Origin: Rickettsiales bacterium
GTDB lineage: Bacteria > Bacteroidota > Bacteroidia > Cytophagales > Cyclobacteriaceae
DNA length: 64,000 nt
Direction of reading: 5' to 3'
Assembly: GCA_002729235.1 (NCBI GenBank)
Contig: PBTY01000056.1
Span: forward strand, 27,351 to 91,350
Part shown: one piece after another, positions 8,498 through 16,683 of the stretch
Layout of the letters: each line of letters begins with the position of its first letter
How positions within the stretch are numbered: the first letter of the stretch is position 1
Program-made: the position numbers and the translations under genes
Notes under the pieces: generated by a model
What the model was told of the DNA's origin: nothing
The model's input: only the letters and a program-made list of their open reading frames with translations
Databases searched by the model: none

Positions 8498-9668
8498 CGC
8501 CTACCTCAATTAAGTCCTCCTTTAATAATTCGCGTAAGTGAATATTGTATTGTAGGCCTGTTTCCCCATACCGATTTTTGGTTGCTACAGCATAGTTGTT
8601 CCTGAATGTATCATCTACTTTCACCACCTCCAGATTAATGCCGGCATCAAAAAGTGGAGCTGTACCACCTCTAATCGTTCCCTGAGTGGTACGCTGAAAA
8701 ATCACAATAAAAATGGTGTCAGGAAACTCCTTTCTTAGCTTGTCGAATAAGGATGAATGGACATTGAGCTTGTTCCAACTATCAATGATCACCACATCAA
8801 AATCCTTCGCTGATTTTCGGATGGTCTCAAATCCGTCTGGTAATTGATCTGTGATGAAAATTTTGTCTCGACTAGAAGGATGCACATATTCCTCTCGCAT
8901 TCTTCGGATCAAATCTGATCGCTTACCGATCTCCAATGAAAATACGGCTATCCGATTACCCAAGGCTGCAAAAGCATCGGCCAACTGATAACCAAACCGG
9001 GTTTTACCGCCACCCTGATCCCCCTCCAGTGTGATGGCCAGTTCGAAGCGCTCCAAGTCGCCTAGCAATTTCCCTAAGTCTCCCGGCAGCTTAAAGGAAT
9101 CCTCAGACGGGTTACTTTGGATATGATCCATAGATTCGAAGATGGATGATTTCTTTGGGCTTTTGATCTTGGCTGCCGAAGCATCCGGAATACCATCTAA
9201 GGTGGTGGGCTTTTGACATGCTGTTAGCTCCGCTAACCAATCATTGTTGATTTGAAGCTTGATCTGTTCACCATCACCAAGCATGTTGTATTGACTGATG
9301 AGTTTGTCCTGAATTTTCTCAATGTGTCGTGCGTACAGCGATGATTTTCGGATTTGCTTTTTGATGATGGCTTGCTGCAGGGATTGAATGAATTTCCCGA
9401 TCTCTTCTCTAGTCAGTGTCTTGTTATTGAGCTTTACAAAGCGGTTGATAAAGGATTGATCTTGGCCCGTTTTCGACCTTCTTTTCTCTTGGCTAAGATG
9501 TTCGTTTAGCCTAGACAGATACAAGTCAATGGAATCTTTGACTGTTTTATCCTTCTCATACCAGTCTTTTGCCTCCATAAAAAAATTATGACCTTCTTGG
9601 AAGACTTTTGGGAGTCTTGCAAGATTGATCTGCTTGATCGACTTGTTATAGTTGGCAATGGAGATCAT
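8490..9668 (-). CDS. RecA-superfamily P-loop ATPase of the element
   Basis: A 392-residue protein: an all-helical N-terminal domain (1-145), a linker, and a RecA/DnaB-type ATPase domain (about 195-385). Walker A is GDQGGGKT (216-223), Walker B lies in DVVIIDSW, and a sensor-like segment follows (IFIVIFQRTTQGTIRGG). The fold is that of RadA/DnaB-like ATPases rather than HerA/FtsK or terminase. A role in replication, recombination or DNA handling of the element is the simplest reading. It is not a recognisable packaging ATPase, though such a role cannot be excluded in a poorly known virus group. The next gene upstream is the fused methyltransferase, 55 bp away. Confidence 0.75.
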   Translation of the reverse strand: MISIANYNKSIKQINLARLPKVFQEGHNFFMEAKDWYEKDKTVKDSIDLYLSRLNEHLSQEKRRSKTGQDQSFINRFVKLNNKTLTREEIGKFIQSLQQAIIKKQIRKSSLYARHIEKIQDKLISQYNMLGDGEQIKLQINNDWLAELTACQKPTTLDGIPDASAAKIKSPKKSSIFESMDHIQSNPSEDSFKLPGDLGKLLGDLERFELAITLEGDQGGGKTRFGYQLADAFAALGNRIAVFSLEIGKRSDLIRRMREEYVHPSSRDKIFITDQLPDGFETIRKSAKDFDVVIIDSWNKLNVHSSLFDKLRKEFPDTIFIVIFQRTTQGTIRGGTAPLFDAGINLEVVKVDDTFRNNYAVATKNRYGETGLQYNIHLRELLKEDLIEVGDE

Positions 9669-9723
9669 AGAGTAATGATAGGCTCGTTCATGAATGAGGT
9701 TTCCGCTTTCTTCCCATTCGTTC

Positions 9724-11742
9724 CTAATGAGTGAGTGTAAGTTTGATCTTTATTGACTTTGCCTTTAGCTGGAGTAGCTCGTCAATTCCGTCCAACCCAT
9801 TGTTCAATGGATAATTAGCAGTCAATACCTCCGTTTTCACCTTATCTGTTTGATGGGTTACGGATATACCGGTGCTTTTTTCTAATGTGTGCCACTTTAG
9901 CTTCTTAGTATACCTCTCTAAAATTTCTGAAGGATAGCTACTCAATAGAAATTTACCTTGGATGCTTGCTAGCGTTTTCAATAGCTGCTCAAAATCCTTT
10001 TCGAAATAACCTTTGTAATGACCCATGTTGGAATTGAAGTATGGAGGATCACAATAGAAAAAACTCTCTTTAGTGTCCCGACTTTTGATGACCTGCAAAG
10101 CATCATTGTTTTCAATATCAACCATACTCAAGCGTTCGCATACCTCTTGGTTAAATGCAAGTTTCTTATTTACAAATCGCTTTAGTGTACCATTTGATTT
10201 TTTCTCATAGGCATAACCACCAAAGATTCTGGCTGAGAAGCTCATATTCGTTTGCACCCAAAACGCCCAGGCTCTAATAACTTGATCATGCTCACCTGTT
10301 TGCTTTAATATGTCTTGAGTCTCTCGATGGATTTGCCTGCTATGAGGGGTAGATCGAATCAGTTTCTCCAGCTTCTTAAAATCAGAATGGCAGACCCTGT
10401 AAAAGTTGACTACTTCGCCATTCAAGTCATTGATCACTTCCATCTCGGAAGGTTCTTTTGCAAAGAATACCGCTGCACCTCCCACGAAAGGCTCACAGTA
10501 TAGCTTATGATCCGGGATCAAAGAAAGCACAAGACTCGCAAGACGTTGCTTTCCACCATAGTAGGTGATGGGTGTTTTTACAAAATCCAATCCTTCGAGT
10601 GGTGATTCCACCTCTTTCGTTTCCAAGCTGTTCTTTAGGTTCAATCCTACTGCTTTAACCACGGGTACGCTGACCGCATTGCCCAAGAGCTGATACCTTT
10701 GGCTGTCACTGATTTCTTTTACCTCTTCCTCAAAAATCCCCAGGCTTGTCCAACCGTCAGGAAAACCCTGTAGGCGTTCACACTCTAGAGGTGTAAACCT
10801 TCTTATGGTCTCCATATTAGTGAGCAAATTCTCTCTTTCTGTATTGGTGGTAAGTGCGCCTGTGATACCATCTTCTCGCACTTCAAATTGTCTTTCCCGG
10901 AAAGGGGCATAGTCAATTCCCTTTTTCTGATTTGCCCTTCTGATAGCTTTGGCCTTTTTTGTCCGGACAGACCGTAAGGGATGCCATTCCTCGAGTAAAA
11001 AATTATGATCATCTGCCTTAGTAATGCAATTGGCCACTCCATCCTTTCTTACATTAAGATTCTCACCTTTTTCATACTTCTTACCCCGAAGTGTCAAAAT
11101 ATAAGGGCCATAGTTACCATGAGCAGATACTCTGGTACTTACTGTTGGAGCAATATTGGCTTCCGAGATGCTTTGGCTGCCTTGATTATTCGTTTGGTGG
11201 TTTTCTCCGATAGGAAATACTTGGGGTCGGGATTGGTTTCTAAGAGATCCGACAAGGTAGACTCGCTCTCGGTTTTGGGGTAGAAACCAGGAAGTATTAA
11301 GCAGTTGCCATTGGAGGTCATAAACCCCAAGGTCGGCAAACGCTCGCAGTACGATTTCAAAGTCTTTACCCTGGTTACTGGAGAAAAGTCCTTTGACGTT
11401 TTCAAAGACAAACAGACGGGGCTGGAGTTCATCGATGACTCTAACTGCTTCAAAAAAGAGTCGGCTCTTTTTCCCTTTGATGCCTTTCCTTTTTCCAGCA
11501 ATGGATAGATCCTGGCATGGAGATCCGAACGTGATAATGTCTGGTCTTTCAATGTTGCCTTTTTTAACTTCTTCGACTGCTCCGACATGTACAGATTTTT
11601 TGAAATTGTATTGATAGTTGGCAATGGCGTACTTATTGATTTCACTGAAATAATGCTTTCGGAAATTACAGCCAGCTTCTGTTAGTCCTTTTGGGAACCC
11701 ACCAATCCCACTGAAAAGGTCGAGTAAAATCAAGTCTCTCAT
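9724..11742 (-). CDS. Fused DNA cytosine-C5 and adenine-N6 methyltransferase
   Basis: A single 672-residue frame contains two complete methyltransferases. Residues 1-370 are a C5-cytosine enzyme: DLFSGIGG (SAM binding), the catalytic Cys76 in GSPCQ, ENV (114-116), QNRER (156-160), a target-recognition region (about 170-310) and the closing LLGNAVSVPV. Residues 388-655 are a Dam/DpnM-type adenine enzyme: ITYYGGK (392-398), EPFVGG (417-422) and catalytic DPPY (565-568). No restriction enzyme gene is adjacent, so it probably protects the element's own DNA against host restriction on two sequence targets. Its start overlaps the stop of the RadC-like gene by 4 bp. Both active sites look intact. 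Confidence 0.92.
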   Translation of the reverse strand: MRDLILLDLFSGIGGFPKGLTEAGCNFRKHYFSEINKYAIANYQYNFKKSVHVGAVEEVKKGNIERPDIITFGSPCQDLSIAGKRKGIKGKKSRLFFEAVRVIDELQPRLFVFENVKGLFSSNQGKDFEIVLRAFADLGVYDLQWQLLNTSWFLPQNRERVYLVGSLRNQSRPQVFPIGENHQTNNQGSQSISEANIAPTVSTRVSAHGNYGPYILTLRGKKYEKGENLNVRKDGVANCITKADDHNFLLEEWHPLRSVRTKKAKAIRRANQKKGIDYAPFRERQFEVREDGITGALTTNTERENLLTNMETIRRFTPLECERLQGFPDGWTSLGIFEEEVKEISDSQRYQLLGNAVSVPVVKAVGLNLKNSLETKEVESPLEGLDFVKTPITYYGGKQRLASLVLSLIPDHKLYCEPFVGGAAVFFAKEPSEMEVINDLNGEVVNFYRVCHSDFKKLEKLIRSTPHSRQIHRETQDILKQTGEHDQVIRAWAFWVQTNMSFSARIFGGYAYEKKSNGTLKRFVNKKLAFNQEVCERLSMVDIENNDALQVIKSRDTKESFFYCDPPYFNSNMGHYKGYFEKDFEQLLKTLASIQGKFLLSSYPSEILERYTKKLKWHTLEKSTGISVTHQTDKVKTEVLTANYPLNNGLDGIDELLQLKAKSIKIKLTLTH

Positions 11743-12257
11743 AGGATCAACTCATCAGCAAATGAATAATGACCGTCCTTGGTTACGATGATATGATCCA
11801 GCACCTCAATGTTATGCAGATCACCTATCCACTTGATATTTCTGGTGACTTTGATATCAGATTGGCTAGGTTTTAGTTTTCCAGAAGGATGGTTGTGCGA
11901 AAGGATGATTCCCGTTGACAGGCTTTTCAGTGCTACTGCAAAAATCAACCGAGTGTCAACTAGTGTACTTGTCAAACTGCCTTTGGAATGCTGATAGTAG
12001 CCGAGGATACTGTTCTTATTATCCAGATAGATGACATTGAAAGTCTCCTGTGTCTCTATTGTACCACGTTTGTATTGCGCTCGAATAAAAGAAGCGGCAT
12101 CATCAGACGACTTCACATTGCCTAATACTCTTCGTCCTTTGTTGTACTGAAGTTTGATCTCAGGTACGAGATTAGGTTTCAACTGTTTGCTAAAACCTGA
12201 GAGTTCTCCCATCAGCAGATGGGCTTTGGTAGTATTCCTGTACTTCTTCCTGCCCAC
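11739..12257 (-). CDS. RadC-like JAB-domain protein
   Basis: A 172-residue protein of the RadC family. The JAMM metal site is complete: HNHPSG at 121-126 and Asp134 in SQSD. The N-terminal helix-hairpin-helix part of chromosomal RadC is replaced by a short basic segment. Such truncated RadC proteins are common on mobile elements of Bacteroidota; the activity is uncertain, with anti-restriction or nucleic-acid processing proposed for relatives. The start codon is a GTG that shares one base with the TAG stop of the upstream 54-residue gene, and its own end overlaps the methyltransferase start, so the three are translationally coupled. Confidence 0.85.
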   Translation of the reverse strand: MGRKKYRNTTKAHLLMGELSGFSKQLKPNLVPEIKLQYNKGRRVLGNVKSSDDAASFIRAQYKRGTIETQETFNVIYLDNKNSILGYYQHSKGSLTSTLVDTRLIFAVALKSLSTGIILSHNHPSGKLKPSQSDIKVTRNIKWIGDLHNIEVLDHIIVTKDGHYSFADELIL

Positions 12258-12421
12258 TATAGCTTACCCTCTTTCTTCAATTCTTTGGTGGCGCGCTGGA
12301 TAGCTTTAGTCCAGGCTTCATTTTTCTTTCGGATTTTCTTCGCCCTATGACTGATCATAGTCACCCTACTAGTATTAGCCTGCTTGCCAGCCGTGGATTT
12401 ACGTTTCTTGTTATATATCAT
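12257..12421 (-). CDS. Small basic protein (54 residues)
   Basis: This short frame begins with ATG at 12421 and ends with TAG overlapping the GTG start of the RadC-like gene. The product is strongly basic (starts MIYNKKRKSTAGKQANTS, then SHRAKKIRKKNEAW, ends KKEGKL), consistent with a nucleic-acid-binding or virion DNA-associated protein. The segment 'AKKIRKK.E.W..AI.RA...LKK' resembles small basic proteins I associate with virus genomes, but this is a weak recollection. A 7-bp hairpin lies directly before its start codon. Confidence 0.6.
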   Translation of the reverse strand: MIYNKKRKSTAGKQANTSRVTMISHRAKKIRKKNEAWTKAIQRATKELKKEGKL

Positions 12422-12440
12422 CTTACCTTTTTCAGGTAAG
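12422..12440 (-). promoter_or_regulatory. Hairpin abutting the start codon of the 54-residue gene
   Basis: On the - strand CTTACCT pairs with AGGTAAG around a GAAAA loop, and the second arm touches the ATG at 12421. It could act as an operator, as a translational control element hiding the start region, or be incidental. Confidence 0.35.
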
Positions 12441-12499
12441 GATAAGAAGGGTTGAGAATGGACTTTCGGGTTGGTTCGGGATAGGGTAGATTACTAGTT

Positions 12500-13786
12500 C
12501 TACTTAGGAGTTTTTCCACTAAGGCCCCAAGTCTTCCAAAGCTGAGCAAAGGGGCATAATTCGTTTTCATGAACTCTTTCCCATGGGGCTTTTAAACATT
12601 TTTCATTTGTAATATCCTTTTCGGGGAGTGAACTACAAAAGGGGTGTAATGAACATTTTTTTTGACCATAAAATGTAGCAATGATATCTCTAAAAACACG
12701 CAATTGATAAGGATAGACTGATTGAGTTTGGTATTTACTCGGTGGAATGAATCCTCCCTTCCCTTTACTATTTGTAAAGAATGGTGTCCCCAATTTTCTG
12801 AAAAGTGAAAAAAATTGATCGGAAAGACCTTCTTTGTGAACGAGTCCTGCAAAGAAGGTCGGTTGATCAAGCCGTATCTTTCGTGCCTCCCTGATAACGT
12901 ATTCTAACCATCGATAGCTTGCAATGAAAGGTTCTGATTGAAGGGCATCATGCAATTGGTTCTGTATATGACTGGACTTTTCTTCAAACAGTTCTTCTAC
13001 CGAAAAAGAACCCACTTCATTTCTGAACTTTAAGTCTTTGTAGGCGAATTCATACAATTCAAATGCACTATTCGGTGGTCTCTTCCTTTTCTTAAGCTTT
13101 TCAATGGTATTGAAAAACATTTGGCTAGGATGCAGACTCATCAAAGAGGCATCACATAAAGCAATTTTTAAAGAGTCATCTTTTAACTCAGGATATTCAC
13201 TCTCAATGATGAGCTTTGGTAATACATAAGGAATGTCAGGGTGAGTGATACCTGGAAGATATTGTGTTTGAATCGCATGTGCGACATACTCCTTCAAACA
13301 TACTGATCCAAAATGAATTTGTTTCTGTTTGCCATTTTTATCATGGTAATGAACTACATACTTTTCTGGTGAATACTTCTTTCCATTTTTATCAGTAAAA
13401 GACATTTTTTCGACCGTGTGATGACTGTACTTCGCGTAATTGCGAGATGTCGATTCTCCATCATAGAATTTCTTTAGTTCAATATTTACTTGCAAGTTGT
13501 TCGCGTTACTGAGGCCTATCGGAACGCTAAACTTTGAGTCCTGACTTAACCTAACTTCATTAGTAAGCTCTTGTAAAAAATGAATCGATAAGTTGGAATT
13601 CATTAGACCAGAAGTTGTTGTTAGGTCTTGCAAAAAATGAATGTACTCATGAAGGAATGTAGAAAAAACTTCGGGTTGCTTACGTGCAAGTTCGTTAAGG
13701 TCAACCAAGTCATCATCCGTGTTTATTCTTAGGTGTAAGAATCCAGGCTCGTAGTAGCCCAGTGTTTCAAAATCATATTCATTCAT
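12500..13786 (-). CDS. HExxH-motif protein, last gene of the ubiquitin-like operon, unknown
   Basis: A 428-residue protein with no recognised family. Residues 46-50 read HEYIH within FLHEYIHFLQD, the form of a zincin metallopeptidase active-site helix; a third zinc ligand is not obvious. The C terminus has a Cys/His-rich stretch (about 385-420: CSLHPFC, EKC, ELCPF) that may bind a second metal. Its start overlaps the upstream membrane-protein gene by 8 bp, tying it to the ubiquitin-like operon. It could be a protease acting as effector or as a processing enzyme; both are inference. A catalytically inactive zincin fold is also possible. Confidence 0.65.
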   Translation of the reverse strand: MNEYDFETLGYYEPGFLHLRINTDDDLVDLNELARKQPEVFSTFLHEYIHFLQDLTTTSGLMNSNLSIHFLQELTNEVRLSQDSKFSVPIGLSNANNLQVNIELKKFYDGESTSRNYAKYSHHTVEKMSFTDKNGKKYSPEKYVVHYHDKNGKQKQIHFGSVCLKEYVAHAIQTQYLPGITHPDIPYVLPKLIIESEYPELKDDSLKIALCDASLMSLHPSQMFFNTIEKLKKRKRPPNSAFELYEFAYKDLKFRNEVGSFSVEELFEEKSSHIQNQLHDALQSEPFIASYRWLEYVIREARKIRLDQPTFFAGLVHKEGLSDQFFSLFRKLGTPFFTNSKGKGGFIPPSKYQTQSVYPYQLRVFRDIIATFYGQKKCSLHPFCSSLPEKDITNEKCLKAPWERVHENELCPFAQLWKTWGLSGKTPK

Positions 13787-14576
13787 CCTTGTGCAACTCT
13801 TTTATTTTCAGGCCTGAAACCCTTTCTCTTTCGCAAAAGAGGTTAGAGGAGTCTCTAAGATCTCTTAAAATCAAAAATTTCTTCGTGTCGCCAAGAAAGA
13901 TCAGACTATCATTGGTTTCATATTCAATACTATCATAGACAAAACTGACCCTTGAGTTGGGTTCAAATTCCTTCGCAGATGCATGTCCTAATTGAGCAAA
14001 CAATTTCGCTAGGACAAAAAAGGTAAGTAACGCTATAATTGAATTTACAGGAAAATATTGAAAGCGAAACCTATAGTATTTTAAGAACTGTAATAATTTA
14101 TATATCGCAATGAGCATCAAAATATTAGAGAAATAAAGGAGCATGCCTTGTTGAGTTAAATCTTCGGTCGACCAAGAGATAGTTTTTTCAACCACTAAAT
14201 AGAGTGCGAAGAAAACTACTACTGGTGTTTTAAGAAGTACCCATAGCATCTTGAGAAGTGACTTTATGTTCAGCTTCTTCGTTTTTCTAATCTCAGCATC
14301 AACATTCCGAATTTGATCAATGTGATAATCTACACTATAAAAATTCTTATTAACAAGCATTATCCCAATTGGGATCATCAAGGCAATTACTGTCAAGAAG
14401 AACAAGGGGCGTATTACTGGTAGAAATCCTAATATTAACTCTTCAATGGTTAGAATACTTGTTACACCTATTTCAAAAGTTCTGTAGTAAGCATAATTGA
14501 ATACAAGGCCATAAAAAATGATCAGACCTGGAATAACCTTTGAAAGGTTTTCGATTTTAAATATTTCCGATTTCAT
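13779..14576 (-). CDS. Multi-pass membrane protein of the ubiquitin-like operon, unknown
   Basis: A 265-residue protein with about five or six membrane helices (near residues 12-32, 36-72, 105-127, 142-165 and 175-195) and a soluble C-terminal part of about 65 residues with charged strands. No family was recognised. It is 10 bp downstream of the DUF6527 gene and overlaps the HExxH gene by 8 bp, so the two unknown genes behave as a pair added to the conserved conjugation core. A membrane effector (pore or membrane-damage role) or a membrane-tethered target are possible. Confidence 0.65.
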   Translation of the reverse strand: MKSEIFKIENLSKVIPGLIIFYGLVFNYAYYRTFEIGVTSILTIEELILGFLPVIRPLFFLTVIALMIPIGIMLVNKNFYSVDYHIDQIRNVDAEIRKTKKLNIKSLLKMLWVLLKTPVVVFFALYLVVEKTISWSTEDLTQQGMLLYFSNILMLIAIYKLLQFLKYYRFRFQYFPVNSIIALLTFFVLAKLFAQLGHASAKEFEPNSRVSFVYDSIEYETNDSLIFLGDTKKFLILRDLRDSSNLFCERERVSGLKIKELHKDE

Positions 14577-14586
14577 GAGTTACTTT

Positions 14587-14910
14587 TTAGTACCATTTCA
14601 CTTTACTTTTTTTGATCCAGAAGTGACTTTTGCAACCCCTCACTCTATTAATGGAGGGAAATACATCAATTAATTTCCCTTCTATTTTAAGGGACCAGCA
14701 AGGATATTCTTCCTCCATCATATTCAGTCTCAATTCATCACCACAGCCACAAGGACATAAGAAAACCATAAGCCAGGGGTCTTCTTTGCCTACCAGGTGT
14801 ATTGTATTCCTTTTAACTTTCTTTGGGACATCATTTCCCTTTTTGATTCTTAGACGGTCAGAATGAAACCACCTTTTTAATCGTTCGAATAGATAACTAA
14901 TCACTCTCAT
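14587..14910 (-). CDS. DUF6527-like zinc-binding protein
   Basis: A 107-residue protein with a Cys cluster CPCGCG (about 52-57) and a later Cys before HFWIKK, a pattern typical of DUF6527 proteins that accompany bacterial ubiquitin-like operons. It probably binds zinc structurally, like a rubredoxin-type or RING-like treble, and has been suggested on contextual grounds as a possible adaptor or E3-like component; that activity is not demonstrated. It overlaps the end-to-start boundary with the JAB-E1 gene by 4 bp, so it is co-translated with the core. Confidence 0.75.
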   Translation of the reverse strand: MRVISYLFERLKRWFHSDRLRIKKGNDVPKKVKRNTIHLVGKEDPWLMVFLCPCGCGDELRLNMMEEEYPCWSLKIEGKLIDVFPSINRVRGCKSHFWIKKSKVKWY

Positions 14911-16283
14911 AGCTCTGGCATTTCGAGGAATGGTTTAATATCTCCTCTACCTACCCTCTTCTCCAGAAAGGAATCAGGAGTCCCATCTTGTTCTGTGAAA
15001 ATCATATCCTCAGAAATAGATAGCCAAATGGCTGCTCTATCCTTGGGATCTGTCCCTTTGAAAGGATGAATACGATCTAAAAATTCGTTTATAGCATAGC
15101 TAGATGTCTGCATGTTTACACTTATTACCGCAGGACTTTCGACTGGAAGGTTGACGATATATTTCTCATGAGATCTCCGCTCATACTCTTCAGGATCTTG
15201 TCTCATCAAACCCGCTGCTTCCAACCCTTTCATCTTGTATACTCCACGGGTCATCAAGGACGAACCTCCGGGCTGAATGTAGTGAACTGCTCCGTTGATT
15301 TGTCGTATTCCTCCAAGGTCATCTGCTTCCAGCTTGACCCCCATATCTATAAGAGGTATCAAATAAAAAGTAGAAATTTGATTAAGTAAGTGCCTGCCGT
15401 CAATGCTATCGACACACCCGAAAATGATATCACAACTTATTAATGCTAGGATCGCTTCCCTTGAATCATACAGATTTTCTTTAAAAACATACACTTTGGT
15501 TCCGAAACCAATACTTCCAATGCAGTCAGCAATTACATCAACTTTGAATTCATGATTTTCGACATGTCTGCTGTTCGTATTAAGAATTCTATTAAGGTTT
15601 CGTTTCTCAACCAACTTGGGGTCTATGATGACTAACTCACCGGCACCTAGCCTTGCCAACTGCTCAATGGTAGGCGATCCCGTGCCAGATGCTCCAACTA
15701 CACCAATTTTCATTCCTTTGAGGAGTTTAGTTGTACCCATACCAAAGGCTTGAATGTTTCTCTTCGATAGTGCGGCATCCACACTTACAGATTTTAAATC
15801 CCAAATCCTAATGAGGTCTCCAACAACAGCTATTTTTTCTATTGGATGAAAGCTTGCATTTTTATCTACTATCCTACCAAAAAGCTTTCCACCAGGTAGC
15901 ATAACAACACTACCATGAGCTTGATCACCGTCTATCCAACCATAGACAGAAGGAAATAGCATTTTATCAGATTTATCATCAATCATTGAAAATTGATCAT
16001 AGCCAGTCGGGTGACTATGAATTTTTATGAAGGAGAGCTTCTTCTTAGCTCCCTTCTCAAGGATTGGAATGATGGATTCTGTTTTCCAATTAACATAGTC
16101 TGCAGACCTTTCACATACATGATAGGGTATACAATAAATGTCATGGACCAATAAGTAATGAGAACCACCATTGGTATGATGGCCACAAAGTGCTACGGCA
16201 ACTGCCTCCTTTCCATCTCCAGGAAACAGATGACTCGCCAGCCTTTCATGATGTTTTCCTGAAATTCTAAGCCGGTACTGCAT
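14907..16283 (-). CDS. JAB deubiquitinase-E1 (ThiF) fusion protein
   Basis: A two-domain protein of about 458 residues, taking the ATG at 16283; a longer frame to 16331 would add 16 residues deep inside the E2 gene. Residues about 1-150 are a Mov34/JAB domain with the JAMM site HSHP (89-92) and DD (102-103). Residues 175-440 are a ThiF/E1 adenylating domain with a glycine-rich GASGTG (197-202), a downstream Asp and the R-N-x-N-R signature. The E1 should adenylate the C-terminal Gly of the ubiquitin-like protein and the JAB should remove it. No cysteine follows the adenylation core, and the stretch where many relatives carry two Cys reads GGSSLMTRG, so a thioester-forming residue is not evident. 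Confidence 0.88.
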   Translation of the reverse strand: MQYRLRISGKHHERLASHLFPGDGKEAVAVALCGHHTNGGSHYLLVHDIYCIPYHVCERSADYVNWKTESIIPILEKGAKKKLSFIKIHSHPTGYDQFSMIDDKSDKMLFPSVYGWIDGDQAHGSVVMLPGGKLFGRIVDKNASFHPIEKIAVVGDLIRIWDLKSVSVDAALSKRNIQAFGMGTTKLLKGMKIGVVGASGTGSPTIEQLARLGAGELVIIDPKLVEKRNLNRILNTNSRHVENHEFKVDVIADCIGSIGFGTKVYVFKENLYDSREAILALISCDIIFGCVDSIDGRHLLNQISTFYLIPLIDMGVKLEADDLGGIRQINGAVHYIQPGGSSLMTRGVYKMKGLEAAGLMRQDPEEYERRSHEKYIVNLPVESPAVISVNMQTSSYAINEFLDRIHPFKGTDPKDRAAIWLSISEDMIFTEQDGTPDSFLEKRVGRGDIKPFLEMPEL

Positions 16284-16683
16284 AGGGTCGAAGTTTAAAC
16301 TCACGATGTAACCAATGATCAATGAGAGCAAAGTGTGTTGCTAGACAGTCAACACCTTCTCTCCAGGGGTTTTTACCAGTCCTATGACGAGACCATCTTT
16401 GCCAAATCTTTCCATCTATAGTAAGTTGAGCTAAAGCGCCAATAGGTTGCCCATCCATCCTGGAAAGCGCAGGAAAGAAATACACCATATCCAACTGTGT
16501 TCTTGGGTAACCAGAAGGCATACTAACTGCTAAAGAAACTACCTCTTGATTATATCCATCAGGCAATGGATACTCATGAACAATTACCCAAAGCACATTA
16601 CCTTCCTTCACCGTTTCCCAAGGAAGACCAAGACTTTCCAGGAAGTCTTGGTCTTCTTCTAATAGTACAAAATCTCTTCTCAT
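16267..16683 (-). CDS. E2-like conjugating enzyme (prokaryotic E2 family E type)
   Basis: A 138-residue protein matching the E2 family found with multiubiquitin proteins: the beta-meander, the 'GYPRTQLDMVYFFPAL' segment, the WQRWSRHR stretch (94-101) and the closing 'GVDCLATHFALIDHWL'. Its only cysteine is Cys113, so this is the candidate acceptor of the ubiquitin-like protein, although its position differs from eukaryotic E2 enzymes. The gene starts at the last base of the ubiquitin-like gene and overlaps the E1 start by 17 bp. Role: accept the modifier from E1 and pass it to a target. Confidence 0.85.
   Translation of the reverse strand: MRRDFVLLEEDQDFLESLGLPWETVKEGNVLWVIVHEYPLPDGYNQEVVSLAVSMPSGYPRTQLDMVYFFPALSRMDGQPIGALAQLTIDGKIWQRWSRHRTGKNPWREGVDCLATHFALIDHWLHREFKLRPYAVPA

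Noticed and set aside
11139-11645. A 168-codon open frame on the same strand inside the cytosine-methyltransferase gene.
   Set aside because: It reads the conserved PQNRERVYLVG region in another frame, which often gives long shadow frames in this gene family. No independent start signal or context supports a second product; evolutionary rates at the codon level would be needed to revive it.
16284-16331. Longer N terminus of the JAB-E1 protein.
   Set aside because: The added 16 residues are hydrophobic and overlap the conserved end of the E2 gene; the JAB domain begins after Met at 16283.
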